Assembly: GCF_011516755.1 (NCBI RefSeq)
Contig: NZ_WOSY01000005.1
Coordinates: 124,001-188,000, forward strand
Source of the DNA: Acetobacter conturbans
GTDB taxonomy: Bacteria > Pseudomonadota > Alphaproteobacteria > Acetobacterales > Acetobacteraceae
Reading direction: 5' to 3'
DNA: 64,000 nt
Numbering within the stretch: position 1 is the first letter of the stretch; each line of letters starts with the position of its first letter. The position numbers and the translations under genes are program-made. The notes beneath the pieces were generated by a model that searched no databases, was not told where the DNA came from, and saw nothing but the letters and a program-made list of their open reading frames with translations. Shown in pieces: positions 18,378 through 29,412 of this stretch.

Positions 18378-19301
18378 TCAGTCCGTGGGGAGTGGGTTTT
18401 CTTCCGAGCCGGGTTCTTCCGGATCCGGCAGTGTGCTGGTGAAAACCTCTCCCGGAGGGGCATCGGTCAGCAGGCCGATCACGCGACCCAGAGTTTCCCG
18501 CAGGTTCTTGCGCTCGACCACCATGTCCAGCATGCCGTGCTCAAGTAGGTATTCCGACCGCTGGAAGCCTTCGGGCAGCTTTTCGCGTACCGTGTCCTCG
18601 ATCACACGCGGACCAGCAAAGCCGATCAGCGCCTTCGGCTCCGCGATCTGCACATCGCCAAGCATGGCGAAGGAGGCGGAGACGCCGCCGGTCGTCGGAT
18701 CGGTGAGCACCACGATGTAGGGCAGTCCGGCGTCTTTAAGCATTTCGACAGCGACCGTCGTGCGTGGCATCTGCATCAGGCTGAGAATGCCTTCCTGCAT
18801 GCGCGCGCCGCCGGACGCGGTAAAGATGACAAGCGGCGCGCGCTGGAGAATCGCCAGCCGGGCTGCGGCCACGAAGGCCTCACCGAGCGCCGTTCCCATG
18901 GTGCCCGCCATGAATTCATAGGCCATGACGGCCACGACCGCCGGATGGCCACTGATCTTGCCGTGCGCGACAGGAAGCGCATCCTCCAGACCCGATTTGA
19001 CGCGGGCGTCCTTCAGGCGGTCCGAGTAGCGTTTCTGGTCGCGGAAACCGAGCGGATCAGCGGGGACTTTCGGCAGTTCGATGCAGGTGTAGCTGCCGGG
19101 ATCGAACGTCCACTCGAAACGGTCGGCCGCGGGCACCTTCATGTGGAAGCCGCAATGCGGGCAGACATTCAGTGTGCGACGCAGTTCCTTCACCAGCACC
19201 ATCTGGTGACAGGACGGGCAGTTGGTCCACAGATTGTCCGGAACGTCGCGCTTGAGCAGTCCCCGGATCTTGGGCCGGACATATTCGGTCAGCCAGCTCA
19301 T
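18378..19301 (-). CDS. accD: Acetyl-CoA carboxylase carboxyltransferase beta subunit
   Basis: The product has 307 residues. An N-terminal Cys4 zinc ribbon (C28, C31, C47, C50; NCPSCH and NVCPHCG) precedes the crotonase-fold carboxyltransferase domain (FTASGGARMQEGILSLMQMP, TDPTTGGVSASFAMLGD, IGFAGPRVIEDTV). With AccA it moves the carboxyl group from biotin to acetyl-CoA, making malonyl-CoA. The start MSWLTEYVRPKIRG matches the family and has CGGAG upstream; the frame stays open to 19514 but that extension is not family-like. folC follows after 63 bases. Confidence 0.93.
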   Translation of the reverse strand: MSWLTEYVRPKIRGLLKRDVPDNLWTNCPSCHQMVLVKELRRTLNVCPHCGFHMKVPAADRFEWTFDPGSYTCIELPKVPADPLGFRDQKRYSDRLKDARVKSGLEDALPVAHGKISGHPAVVAVMAYEFMAGTMGTALGEAFVAAARLAILQRAPLVIFTASGGARMQEGILSLMQMPRTTVAVEMLKDAGLPYIVVLTDPTTGGVSASFAMLGDVQIAEPKALIGFAGPRVIEDTVREKLPEGFQRSEYLLEHGMLDMVVERKNLRETLGRVIGLLTDAPPGEVFTSTLPDPEEPGSEENPLPTD

Positions 19302-19612
19302 GCCTGAACTCCGCGCAAGGAAAAAGAAAACGGTCAGCCCCGCACGCCGTAAGGCCGCGGGCTGCTCAAGGGGGCTCTGCATAGCTTTCCTGCGCCCTGA
19401 TGCCAAGTATGCGGCATCAGGAGGATATTTCCCCACGGAAACCGGGGCACCCGCCCAGCTTCCGCAGGCAGCTCTTCCAGGAGACCATGAGGAGGCGCTT
19501 TCGGGGACGCGCATCGGGAAACACCAGAGCCTGATGGAACCTGTTTGGCCTGCCCGCGCCGCATCGGTATAGGGTAGACTTGCAATCTGTCCACGACTGC
19601 GCGGGGTATGTC
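19302..19612. other. Divergent intergenic region accD / nadE
   Basis: These 311 bases separate accD (-) from nadE (+) and should hold both promoters. I see no confident -35/-10 pair, hairpin or RNA gene. Long minus-strand frames crossing this region are shadows of nadE. Confidence 0.5.
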
Positions 19613-21658
19613 ATGCGGGATTTTCACTCCCTTTACCGTCACGGCTTTGCCCGTGTGGCGGCCTGCACGCTCCCCGTCGGACTTGCCGATCCTCGCCTGA
19701 ACGCGGCGCGGACCATCGAATGCGCCACGGCCTGCTCCCGGCAGGGTGCGATTCTGGCAGTGTTTCCGGAACTGGGTGTGTCGGGCTACGCGATCGACGA
19801 TTTGCGCCAGCAGGATGTGCTGCTGGACGCCGTCGAGGAGGCGCTGACCGAGATTGCCGTCGCCACCAAAACCCTCCTGCCGCTGGTCCTCGTCGGTGCA
19901 CCGCTGCGCCATCGCAACGCACTCTATAACTGCGCCGTCGCCATCCACAGGGGCGAGATCCTTGGCGTCGTGCCGAAATCCTATCTGCCGAATTACCGTG
20001 AGTTCTATGAAGGCCGCCAGTTCACACCCGGCGCCGGCATCACGGGCGAGGCGATTCATGTGGCGGGCACGGACGTGCCATTCGGGACGGATCTGCTGTT
20101 CGAGGCGCGTGACATTCCCGGCTTCTGTCTTGGCATCGAGATCTGCGAGGATGTTTGGGTGCCGCTCCCCCCGAGCACGCGGGCGGCTCTGGCGGGTGCG
20201 ACCGTGCTGGCCAACCTGTCGGCCAGTGACATCACCGTGGGCAAGGCCGACGAGCGCGACATGCTGTGCCGCTCCCAGTCCGCACGCTGTCATGCAGCCT
20301 ATCTCTATGCAGCGGCGGGCGAAGGGGAATCGACCACCGACGTGGCATGGGACGGTCAGGTTTCCATCTTCGAAAACGGAAGCCTCCTGAAAGCCAGCGA
20401 CCGCTTTCCCGGCGGCCCCCGGCACGTTCTGGCGGATATCGATCTCGACCTGCTGCGGCAGGATCGCATGCGGATGACCTCCTTCGAGACGAACGCCACC
20501 ATGGAGGAAGACACCAGCGGCTGGCGACGGATCACGCGGACCTTCGCGCCTCCGGTCGAGGATATCGGCCTGATGCGGACGGTGCCCCGCTTCCCCTTCG
20601 TGCCCGCCGATCCCGACCGGTTGCAGCAGGACTGTTACGAAGCCTGCACCATTCAGGTTTCCGCCCTGCGTCAGCGCATGGCCGCCACCGGCGCGCAGAA
20701 GATGGTGATCGGCGTGTCTGGGGGACTCGATTCGACACAGGCGCTCCTCATCGCCGTGCGCGCCGCCGACGATCTCGGTCTCAACCGCGATTCGGTCCTC
20801 GCCTTCACCATGCCCGGCTTCGGCACCAGCACGGAGACCAGAACCAACGCCCATGCCCTGATGAACGCCCTTGGCGTCACGGCAGAGGAACTCGACATCC
20901 GTCCGGCGGCGGAACTGATGCTGAAGCAGATCGGGCACCCCTATGCGCAGGGGCATCCGGTGTATGACATCACCTTCGAGAATGTGCAGGCCGGTCTGCG
21001 GACGGACTTCCTTTTCCGGCTCGCCAACCAGCGGGGCGGCATCGTGCTCGGCACCGGCGATCTGTCGGAACTGGCGCTCGGCTGGTGCACCTACGGCGTG
21101 GGCGACCAGATGGCGCATTACAACGTCAATGCGGGGCTGCCCAAGACGCTGATCCAGCATCTCATCCGGTGGTTCATGTCATCGGGCCAGTTCAGCCCGG
21201 AGACCGTGGCGATCCTCAGGGCGATTCTGGCGACGGAGATTTCACCCGAACTCGTGCCGCCGGACGCGGACGGTATTGTGCAGAGCACGCAGGCGACCAT
21301 CGGGCCGTACGCGCTGCACGATTTCTCGCTGTTCCATGTGCTGCGTTACGGTTTTCGCCCGTCGAAAATCGCCTTTCTGGCCGAGCACGCATGGCGGGAG
21401 GCCGATATCGGCGCATGGCCCCCCGGTTTTCCGGACGAGGACCGCGTTGCCTACGACCTGCCGACCATTCGGCACTGGCTGGGCGTCTTCCTTCAGCGCT
21501 TCTTCACCACCAGCCAGTTCAAGCGGTCGGCAATGCCCAACGGACCGAAGATCGTGGCGGGTGGGGCACTCTCCCCGCGTGGCGACTGGCGCGCCCCTTC
21601 GGACGGCAACGCGCTGGTCTGGCTGGAGGAGCTTGAGCGGAACGTGCCGTCGACCTAA
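19613..21658 (+). CDS. nadE: Glutamine-dependent NAD+ synthetase
   Basis: The product has 681 residues in two domains. The N-terminal nitrilase-like glutaminase has the triad E53 (FPELGVSGY), K122 ([16 protein letters not shown]) and C178 (GIEICEDVW). The C-terminal ATP-dependent synthetase has the P-loop GVSGGLDST (about 367-375). The last step of NAD synthesis uses ammonia tunnelled from glutamine. It matches the long Mycobacterium-type NadE throughout, including the ending [23 protein letters not shown] 19613 is chosen because its N-terminus ([16 protein letters not shown]) fits the family; the frame also allows TTG 19580. Confidence 0.93.
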   Translation: MRDFHSLYRHGFARVAACTLPVGLADPRLNAARTIECATACSRQGAILAVFPELGVSGYAIDDLRQQDVLLDAVEEALTEIAVATKTLLPLVLVGAPLRHRNALYNCAVAIHRGEILGVVPKSYLPNYREFYEGRQFTPGAGITGEAIHVAGTDVPFGTDLLFEARDIPGFCLGIEICEDVWVPLPPSTRAALAGATVLANLSASDITVGKADERDMLCRSQSARCHAAYLYAAAGEGESTTDVAWDGQVSIFENGSLLKASDRFPGGPRHVLADIDLDLLRQDRMRMTSFETNATMEEDTSGWRRITRTFAPPVEDIGLMRTVPRFPFVPADPDRLQQDCYEACTIQVSALRQRMAATGAQKMVIGVSGGLDSTQALLIAVRAADDLGLNRDSVLAFTMPGFGTSTETRTNAHALMNALGVTAEELDIRPAAELMLKQIGHPYAQGHPVYDITFENVQAGLRTDFLFRLANQRGGIVLGTGDLSELALGWCTYGVGDQMAHYNVNAGLPKTLIQHLIRWFMSSGQFSPETVAILRAILATEISPELVPPDADGIVQSTQATIGPYALHDFSLFHVLRYGFRPSKIAFLAEHAWREADIGAWPPGFPDEDRVAYDLPTIRHWLGVFLQRFFTTSQFKRSAMPNGPKIVAGGALSPRGDWRAPSDGNALVWLEELERNVPST

Positions 21659-21668
21659 TGGGCGTTCG

Positions 21669-22637
21669 TTACGCGCCTGTCTGGAGGAGGCGCGACAGGC
21701 CAAGCCGTTCGCACATTTCATGCGCTACCAGCGGCGTGTCATCCAGCGGTGTGACCGGCCAGTTTTCCACGTCGCCCTCGAACATCCTGATGCGCCCGGC
21801 ATCTTCCAGTGTCGCGAGAAACAGGCCGATCCGGCGGGACTTTCCGGGGAGGCGCTGCACATAGACCGGCACGCTGCTCGCCACCGCTTCCGATATCATC
21901 GACACGCTGTCCGCCGTCACCACCAGCCAGTCGGCACAGGCGATAAGGCCGCGATAGGGATTGTCTTCGCCGTCGCTCCACAGCGTTCCGTGCACGCTCT
22001 CCACCGCATCCCGCAGCACGGCCGTTGCTTCCGGGCCGGTACGACGGGATGTGGTGATGAACAGCTTCGCGCCCGTCTGTCGCGCGGCGCTCGCCAGACG
22101 ATCGGCCAGAGACTCCGCTTCCTCGCGTCCGAACCGGAAGCGTCCGTTCGCGCCTCCCACCAGCGCGGCCAGAAGGGGACGATCCGGAACGCGCAGCGTG
22201 TCCAGCCAGTGTGCGCGGGCAGCCGCCAGTTTCGCCGTGGTCAGGCCATGCAGTGCGGTCCGGCTGAGCAGCACGTTCGGCCCTTCCATCTCGTCGTGAT
22301 GGTTGGCGATCACCAGATCGAACCGGTCCGGGCGGATGCGGGGATTCTGGATCTGCACGACAGCGCGGCCTTCATGACGCAGGGCGGCACCGACCGCTCC
22401 GCCTTTTCCCGCCACGCTGAACACCAGATCGTCCCGTGCCGGTACGGGTTTTTCCGACAGCGCCAGCAGCGGGCGCGGCCAGAGTGAGGAGGGCAGGCGG
22501 CGATGCAGGAGGCCCGACGCCCGGACGGCGCAGAACCGCGACGGAAGGTTGATATAGTCCGCCAGACCGAACGCCTGCGATCGCATGCCCGCCAGATCCT
22601 CGGCCACAACGGCAATTCGGCTTGGAGATGGGAACAT
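21669..22637 (-). CDS. ELM1-family (DUF1022) nucleotide-sugar-binding-like protein
   Basis: The product has 322 residues and resembles the bacterial relatives of plant mitochondrial-fission ELM1. Family segments are LVIANHHDEMEGPNVL, ALVGGANGRFRFGREEAESL, LFITTSRRTGPEA and VVTADSVSMISEAVASSVPVYV, the last resembling the donor-binding part of GT-B glycosyltransferases. It is probably cytoplasmic and its biochemical role is unknown. ATG 22637 (MFPSPSRIAVV) fits the family; the frame stays open to 22841. Convergent with nadE, 10 bases apart. Confidence 0.82.
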   Translation of the reverse strand: MFPSPSRIAVVAEDLAGMRSQAFGLADYINLPSRFCAVRASGLLHRRLPSSLWPRPLLALSEKPVPARDDLVFSVAGKGGAVGAALRHEGRAVVQIQNPRIRPDRFDLVIANHHDEMEGPNVLLSRTALHGLTTAKLAAARAHWLDTLRVPDRPLLAALVGGANGRFRFGREEAESLADRLASAARQTGAKLFITTSRRTGPEATAVLRDAVESVHGTLWSDGEDNPYRGLIACADWLVVTADSVSMISEAVASSVPVYVQRLPGKSRRIGLFLATLEDAGRIRMFEGDVENWPVTPLDDTPLVAHEMCERLGLSRLLQTGA

Positions 22638-22797
22638 TGCGGAGAGCGCCTTAATCTGGGGAAAGGAACGAGGCGCTGCCTCGTGTTTCGGAAGGAGACG
22701 GGTCCCCTTCGCACTCTTTGTATGGTGTTTTTGGCTGTTCGCGAAATCAAAGAAACTGGTCACGGATTGCTTCCCGGAGAAAGTGGCCAGCCACCTC

Positions 22798-23700
22798 TCA
22801 CGGTGGACAGGCTTCCGGCGGCAGTCCCAGAGCGGCGTCATGGAGGAACTGTTCGTCTGTCAGGGTCAGCAAAAAGGCCTCCACGGCCTTTTCATCGTTC
22901 TCCGACAAAGACCGGGTTCCCCGATGCGCCGCCAGCGCTTCATGGAGAGTCTTCGCCGAGCCATCATGCCAGTAAGGGGCTGTCACGCCGACGTTCCGCA
23001 AGGAAGGGGTGCGGATACGCACGTTGGCCGCCGGATCGAAGGCGTAAAACTTTTGATCCGTGAACAGAGGGGCGGCATGACATCCCGAGCAGCCGCCGCG
23101 TCCTAAAAACTGGGCTTCACCTCGTTTCGCTTCCGCACTCAGAACGGCTTTACCGCGCCGCGCTTCGTCCCACTGGCTGTTCCGGGAGACCAGAGTCCTC
23201 TCAAAGGCCGCCACGGCCATTGCAATCGTTTCGGCGTCGATCGGTCTTTCCGCGTGGGGGAAACTGCGTGCGAACAGGCGTCGATAACAGGCATCGCCTT
23301 CGATACGGTTCGTCATTGTCTTCCGGTCCGTCATGCCCATCTCAACCGGATGATGTCCCATGACCGGAACAAAAAACTGCTTTTCAAGACGGGATATATG
23401 CTGATCCACCCAGGTCAGGGTGACGAAATCACCGACATTCCCGAGTGAAGGCACGTTGCGCACGCCAGCCTCGTCCGTGACGCCCGGATGGGTCGCGTTT
23501 CCATCTGCGAACGCATGGCGCTGCTCATGACAGGTCGCGCAGGACATGCTGCCATCTGCGGAGAGGTCGGCGTCATAAAACAGCCGCCTCCCAAGCTGTT
23601 CACGGGCATACTGTGGCGAAAGATCGCCTGCTCCGCAAAGCAGGCTGACACTGAGTAAACAAAACGCGGATGCAAAAAGACGTTTGAAAGACAAAAGCAT
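22798..23700 (-). CDS. MauG/MbnH-like di-heme cytochrome c peroxidase family protein
   Basis: The product has 300 residues with a signal peptide at about 1-24. Two haem c sites are visible: CATCH (54-58) and CSGCH (204-208). The central stretch LTWVDQHISRLEKQFFVPVMGHHPVEMG (split here by helix breaks) resembles the MbnH branch of the MauG superfamily rather than classical cytochrome c peroxidase. Later motifs include VAAFERTLVS and RTPSLRNVGVTAPYWHDGS. MauG-type enzymes use bis-Fe(IV) chemistry to oxidise residues of a partner protein. The ATG overlaps the stop of the upstream small exported protein (TAATG), which suggests translational coupling and a functional pair. Confidence 0.85.
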   Translation of the reverse strand: MLLSFKRLFASAFCLLSVSLLCGAGDLSPQYAREQLGRRLFYDADLSADGSMSCATCHEQRHAFADGNATHPGVTDEAGVRNVPSLGNVGDFVTLTWVDQHISRLEKQFFVPVMGHHPVEMGMTDRKTMTNRIEGDACYRRLFARSFPHAERPIDAETIAMAVAAFERTLVSRNSQWDEARRGKAVLSAEAKRGEAQFLGRGGCSGCHAAPLFTDQKFYAFDPAANVRIRTPSLRNVGVTAPYWHDGSAKTLHEALAAHRGTRSLSENDEKAVEAFLLTLTDEQFLHDAALGLPPEACPP

Positions 23701-24257
23701 TACGGAACAGGCACCACCATGACTTCAGAGACGGGCTTGCCGCTTCCACTTAACTGGATCACGGACCGTCCTGCCGGCAGAGGGAAATCCACCATCTTTC
23801 CAATGGTGCTGCATGCGGGACCATGCTGATGATGAACAGCGTCGAGTGCCTTTCCGTCATGCACAACGTCGAGCCATGCCCGTACGTTCAGCATGACCCG
23901 ATATGTTCCGGCTACCGGTGCATCAAAGGCTATCATGCCCCCCGAACTGACCTTTCCGCCCGGTTCTGCCGGACGCAGGGCATAGGTTATCTCGGCCGTC
24001 CGCCGTAACGTGACGCGCGCCGCCTTGCCAGGTGTCAAAACCGCGCTTTCCAGTCCCGAAACTTCGGTTGCCGCCCTCATTTCCACGGGCGATGACCAGC
24101 CACGCAGTCCCTCTGGAAGGACAACCTGTCCGGGGAGGCAGGCTTCATGTCCCGGCATGCTGTCCATTCCGGTCGCGAAACACTGTGTCACAGAGGCAAT
24201 CGCAACACCCAAGGTAAATATTGCCATCCCTGCTGGCCATTTCATGCTTGCAATCAC
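23700..24257 (-). CDS. Small exported partner of di-heme peroxidase, unknown function
   Basis: The product has 185 residues with a signal peptide at about 1-28. The mature part is beta-rich and includes W54, W128, a His-rich patch (H142, H143, H145, with H133 nearby) and two cysteines (C40, C149). Similar proteins, as I recall, are often mislabelled homogentisate 1,2-dioxygenase; no dioxygenase motif is visible here. It is coupled by a TAATG overlap to the MauG/MbnH-like peroxidase and is divergent from a TonB receptor. A metal-binding substrate protein of the peroxidase, analogous to MbnP, is my inference. It lacks the four-cysteine pattern of classical MbnP. Confidence 0.78.
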   Translation of the reverse strand: MIASMKWPAGMAIFTLGVAIASVTQCFATGMDSMPGHEACLPGQVVLPEGLRGWSSPVEMRAATEVSGLESAVLTPGKAARVTLRRTAEITYALRPAEPGGKVSSGGMIAFDAPVAGTYRVMLNVRAWLDVVHDGKALDAVHHQHGPACSTIGKMVDFPLPAGRSVIQLSGSGKPVSEVMVVPVP

Positions 24258-24325
24258 CCGACTTCACTCCTTATACCGCAGTCGAAACTATATTCCTGTA
24301 TATATAAACCACGGATCGTCACTGA
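24258..24325. promoter_or_regulatory. Divergent promoter region of peroxidase pair and TonB receptor
   Basis: Only 68 AT-rich bases separate the two divergent units. They contain TATATTCCTGTATATATA around 24288-24305, partly self-complementary. Such a short shared region implies coordinated control of receptor and peroxidase pair. No known operator is recognised. Confidence 0.45.
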
Positions 24326-26560
24326 GTGAAACATCGTCTTCCGCTTACGGCCCTCTCCACACTGTTCTGCGCCACTGTCGCTCAGGCCCAGATGCCAGTT
24401 GTGGCGAGTGACAAAAAAATTGCTGCCAGCAAAGGCGGTTTGACAATACACGCCCCCATGCCGACAAAATCTGTGGTTCCAGCGGTAAGCCGCCCCGTGC
24501 TGACTCCGGCGAATGCTGCCGTGACCGCCGAGGCTCCGCGTGAGGACAGCGCCTACGATGCCCTCACGCCCGGAAAATCCCGCTACAGCAGCACGCAGGC
24601 CGATCCAGCCAGTCCCGACATTTACGGTCCGGGTGAAATCACGGTTTACGGCACCCACCGTCAGCACAGCCTTGTCGGAAGCAACTCTCTTTCGGCTGAA
24701 TCAATCTATACTTTTAACAAAACGACTCTCGATCAGGCTGCGAACCTCATCCCAGGTGTCAATGCGGCCAGCACCGGTGGTCCGCGTAATGAATCCACCA
24801 TTATGGTGCGCGGATTTAACCGTTTTCAGGTCCCTCTGCTCGTCGATGGCATCCGTATTTATCTTCCCGCCGATAATCGCCTCGATTATGGGCGCTTCCT
24901 GACGCCTGATATTGCCGAACTTCAGGTCGCCAAAGGCTATGCTTCCGTTCTTGATGGGCCGGATGCCATGGGCGGCATGGTCAATCTCGTCACCCGCAAG
25001 CCCCATAAAGCCATCGAAGGAGAACTGCGGGGTGGCAGCATGCTCGGCCATGACGGCGGTTATGGTGGCTATAATGTTTTCGGTCGGGTCGGCACGAAGC
25101 AGGATAAATGGTACGCTCAGGTGAGCTTCGCGGTGAACAACGTCGATCATACCGATCTTTCTTCGAATTACACACCAACGGCGACGCAGGGAAAAGGCAA
25201 GCGGCTTCTGTCTGATTCCGAAGACTGGCGCGTCAACGTCAAGGCCGGATACACCCCTAACACCACTGATGAATACACCGTCAATTACACGCGGCAGGAA
25301 GGCCAGAAACGAGCGCCTTTCGATGTCCACGATTCCGTCAGCACTCAGAAAGACTGGACATGGCCCGCATGGGATCTGGACAGTCTGTCGCTGACCAGCC
25401 GGACACGTCTTGCCGATCGCCTGACCCTGCGCTCGCGGCTCTACCGCAATACCTTTTACAATCTGCTCAGCAGCTACGATAACGCCAGCCTGAATACGCA
25501 GACAAAACCTAAAGCCTTCAACAGCTTTTACAACGACTCGGCCTGGGGCGGAAACGTCCGTCTCGATGCGGAAATCTCCAGTAAGGATACGCTCGGCATC
25601 GCTTTCTACGGGCGGCGCGATGAACATCAGGAACAGGAGCAGGTCTATCCCGGCGGTGGCTGGCAGCCTCAGGTGTCCTCCGTGGAGGAAAGCTACAGTA
25701 TCGCTGGTGAAAACGTCTTTCGTATCCTGCCCAATCTCGATCTGACCACTGGTGTCAGCTATGAGTGGCGCGTTCTTGACCGTGCGCAGGGCTATTCCTC
25801 GGGCGTCATCAACTATGCCACCCGCAACCGTGGTGCACCCAATGGGCAGGCGCGTCTCAGCTGGCGTCCCGACACAGTCTCCGAGCTGCATATCAGTGTG
25901 TCCGACCGTGTCCGTTTCCCGACACTCTTCGAACGCTTCAGCACCCGTTTCGGCGGGGCGACCTCCAATCCCGGCCTTCGTCCCGAACGCGCCCAGAACT
26001 ATGAACTTGGCGGCTCACACACTTTCGGAAGCATCGATGTTGCCGGGGCGCTGTTTTACTCGCATCTCACCGATCTCATCGCGGATTTCCCGACCATCTA
26101 TAATGGCGTGGCCGTGAGTCAGAGTCGCAATATCAGCAGCGGTAACTATGCCGGGGCCGAAATCTCCATTTCGATGCCTGTCAGGAAAAACCTTCTCATT
26201 GGCGGCAACTATACCTACATCCATCAGAGCGTGAATGATCCTGTCACACGCATCTATAAAGCGACGGACGTTCCCAGTCACAAAGCCTTCGTTTATGTGC
26301 AGTGGGAGCCGATCAAAGGACTGCGTTTCGTTCCCAATGTTTCTATCAATTCCAACCGCTGGACGACGAACACAGCCGGAACAGCCTATTTCCGTACCGG
26401 ACATAACGTCGATGTCGCCGCCCGCGTCGATTACCAGATCACCCCCAATCTGCAGGTGGGCGTTAACGCTTCCAATCTTCTCGACCAGAATTATCAGCTC
26501 GTGGACGGATTTCCTTCGCAAGGTCGTAATTTCTTCGTCAATCTTCGTATCTCGGGCTGA
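24326..26560 (+). CDS. TonB-dependent receptor linked to peroxidase pair
   Basis: The product has 744 residues with a signal peptide at about 1-21. A low-complexity N-terminal region (about 25-100) is followed by a plug domain at about 110-220 (GEITVYGTHRQ, TLDQAANLIPGV, STIMVRGFNRFQVPLLVDGIRI, AKGYASVLDGPDAMGG). A 22-strand barrel with the usual end NASNLLDQNYQL completes it. It ends NLRISG rather than in an aromatic residue. GTG start with a weak ribosome site. It is divergent from the peroxidase/partner pair, so the ligand may be a metal or metal chelate handled by them. B12 or siderophore import remain possible. Confidence 0.88.
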   Translation: MKHRLPLTALSTLFCATVAQAQMPVVASDKKIAASKGGLTIHAPMPTKSVVPAVSRPVLTPANAAVTAEAPREDSAYDALTPGKSRYSSTQADPASPDIYGPGEITVYGTHRQHSLVGSNSLSAESIYTFNKTTLDQAANLIPGVNAASTGGPRNESTIMVRGFNRFQVPLLVDGIRIYLPADNRLDYGRFLTPDIAELQVAKGYASVLDGPDAMGGMVNLVTRKPHKAIEGELRGGSMLGHDGGYGGYNVFGRVGTKQDKWYAQVSFAVNNVDHTDLSSNYTPTATQGKGKRLLSDSEDWRVNVKAGYTPNTTDEYTVNYTRQEGQKRAPFDVHDSVSTQKDWTWPAWDLDSLSLTSRTRLADRLTLRSRLYRNTFYNLLSSYDNASLNTQTKPKAFNSFYNDSAWGGNVRLDAEISSKDTLGIAFYGRRDEHQEQEQVYPGGGWQPQVSSVEESYSIAGENVFRILPNLDLTTGVSYEWRVLDRAQGYSSGVINYATRNRGAPNGQARLSWRPDTVSELHISVSDRVRFPTLFERFSTRFGGATSNPGLRPERAQNYELGGSHTFGSIDVAGALFYSHLTDLIADFPTIYNGVAVSQSRNISSGNYAGAEISISMPVRKNLLIGGNYTYIHQSVNDPVTRIYKATDVPSHKAFVYVQWEPIKGLRFVPNVSINSNRWTTNTAGTAYFRTGHNVDVAARVDYQITPNLQVGVNASNLLDQNYQLVDGFPSQGRNFFVNLRISG

Positions 26561-26644
26561 CGCAGGCAGGGCGCTGAGATCATGGGAATTCCAGCAATCT
26601 CAATAATCATTGAAGTGATCGTCAGTGATCCGAAGATATGATTC

Positions 26645-26673
26645 CCGATGAGGGGCTACGTTGCCCTCATCGG
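26645..26673. terminator. Hairpin between convergent receptor and hydrolase genes
   Basis: A perfect 10-base-pair inverted repeat (26645-26654 with 26664-26673) with a 9-base loop lies at the 3' ends of both genes and overlaps the hydrolase stop codon. There is no T-run, so it may act as a 3'-end stabiliser or a weak bidirectional terminator. Confidence 0.5.
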
Positions 26674-27680
26674 AGCGCATCCATAAGCTTCTCGTGAAAG
26701 GCCGCAGGGTCCTGCAACTGTGGTGTATGGCCAAGGGCTGGAAATTCGATCAGCCTCGCGTGCGGTATGACGGAAGTCGCCGCGCGTCCGAGTTCCGGAT
26801 AATGACCGAGTGTGGCACGAACTTCTGGTGATGCTGCATCCCCGCCGATGGCCGTGATGTCTTTGTCGCCGATCATCAGCACGGTTGGGACTGTCAGTTT
26901 CGGAAATTCATGCACGACCGGCTGCGTGAAGATCATGTCGTAAAGGCGCGCTGAGTTCCACGCGACCGCATCGCGCCCCGGCCCGCGATACATTCCTGCA
27001 AGCATCTGCACCCAGGGCTCGAAGGACGGTTGCCAGTGACCGTCATAATAAACCTTTTTCTCATAAGCGCGGATCTGATCGGCCGTCTTGCCACGTTCGC
27101 TGGCATACCACGCATCGACGCTGCGATAGGGCACCCCTTTCTCCTGCCAGTCCTCAAGACCGACCGGGTCCACCAATACAAGCTGGTGAACGGCGGCAGG
27201 AAACATCAGGGCATAGCGTATCGCCAGCATGCCGCCGGTCGAATGACCGATCAGCGTGGTCTCGTGAATGCTGAGCGATTCCAGAAGCGCGTGGGTGTTC
27301 AGGGCGAGCTGGCCGAAAGAGAACTGGTAATTCTCAGGCTTGTCGGACTTGCAGAACCCGATCTGGTCCGTCGCGATGACCCGCCAGCCAGCGTTGCTGA
27401 GAACATGGATCGTCTGTTCCCAGGTTGCAGCACAGAAGTTCTTTCCATGCAGCAGCACCGCCACCCTGCCGTTCGGATGATCGGGCTGCACGTCCATATA
27501 GGCCATGTGTAGTGTCTGACGCTGAGAGGGAAAAGCGAATATCTTCACGGGCCACGGATAGCTGAATCCTTCGAGATTCGGTCCATAGGCAGGGCCGTCC
27601 TCTGCATGGGCGCCACCTGATAGCACCAGCCCCGCTGTCAGCGCGCTCACCATGATCGTGCGCCGCAACATTGTCCGCAT
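26667..27680 (-). CDS. Exported alpha/beta hydrolase
   Basis: The product has 337 residues with a signal peptide at about 1-26 (ending GGAHAED). The alpha/beta-hydrolase fold shows the HG motif LLHGKNFCAATW, the nucleophile elbow GHSTGG (S147), acid D272 or D274 in GDKD, and H318 in LGHTPQ. It is periplasmic or secreted; substrate unknown. The family covers esterases, epoxide hydrolases and dehalogenases, and a Ser nucleophile argues against a dehalogenase. ATG 27680 gives a clean signal peptide with GGAAG upstream; the frame stays open to 27839 but that extension would bury the signal. Confidence 0.85.
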   Translation of the reverse strand: MRTMLRRTIMVSALTAGLVLSGGAHAEDGPAYGPNLEGFSYPWPVKIFAFPSQRQTLHMAYMDVQPDHPNGRVAVLLHGKNFCAATWEQTIHVLSNAGWRVIATDQIGFCKSDKPENYQFSFGQLALNTHALLESLSIHETTLIGHSTGGMLAIRYALMFPAAVHQLVLVDPVGLEDWQEKGVPYRSVDAWYASERGKTADQIRAYEKKVYYDGHWQPSFEPWVQMLAGMYRGPGRDAVAWNSARLYDMIFTQPVVHEFPKLTVPTVLMIGDKDITAIGGDAASPEVRATLGHYPELGRAATSVIPHARLIEFPALGHTPQLQDPAAFHEKLMDALR

Positions 27681-27861
27681 TCTTCCACCACCCTTCCGAG
27701 CCAGCGTAGGGGTGGCGGTTGCCCGTTTTTCTGGTTGCAGACCGTCTTTCACGCTGCTCTCCTTTCCGTGATCTGGGGCGTGTGCTGAAGGGGCAGCCAG
27801 CCCATCCCGTACAACCTTTGCGGAAGGATAAAAGTTCACATCGGAGAGACGGATTTGACGG

Positions 27862-27892
27862 TTGACAACTGTGGCTGAAGCGGTCCTCTAAC
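27862..27892 (+). promoter_or_regulatory. Candidate eno promoter
   Basis: A perfect TTGACA (27862-27867) is followed after 19 bases by TCTAAC (27887-27892), about 65 bases before the eno start. The -10 box is weak and the spacing long, so this is a candidate only. Confidence 0.4.
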
Positions 27893-27932
27893 AGTCCGGC
27901 GCCTGCCCGGCATTGGTGAGCGCCTGCAATAA

Positions 27933-29234
<1,302 letters not shown>

Positions 29235-29243
29235 GGTGAAGCC

Positions 29244-29270
29244 GCCCCCGTTCGTTTGTCGAACGGGGGC
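29244..29270 (+). terminator. Hairpin after eno
   Basis: A perfect 11-base-pair GC-rich stem (29244-29254 with 29260-29270) with a TTTGT loop begins 10 bases after the eno stop. No T-run follows, so termination may be partial and ftsB could be reached by readthrough. Confidence 0.65.
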
Positions 29271-29412
29271 GCTCCCCGCTGTTGCCGAAAGGCCGCATCT
29301 GCCGGAATTTTAATAATTCGGCCATTTCGCCTTTTTTAAACCATATCTTGCGATACTTTATGGGACAGGCTTCAAACGCCCTTATTCTGACTGTTCGGAG
29401 GTCCCGATTCGT

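Noticed and set aside
19334-21160. 608-residue minus-strand frame
   Set aside because: Shadow of nadE, which matches its family end to end; high GC leaves antisense frames open.
24701-25891. 396-residue minus-strand frame
   Set aside because: Shadow of the TonB receptor; no recognisable product.
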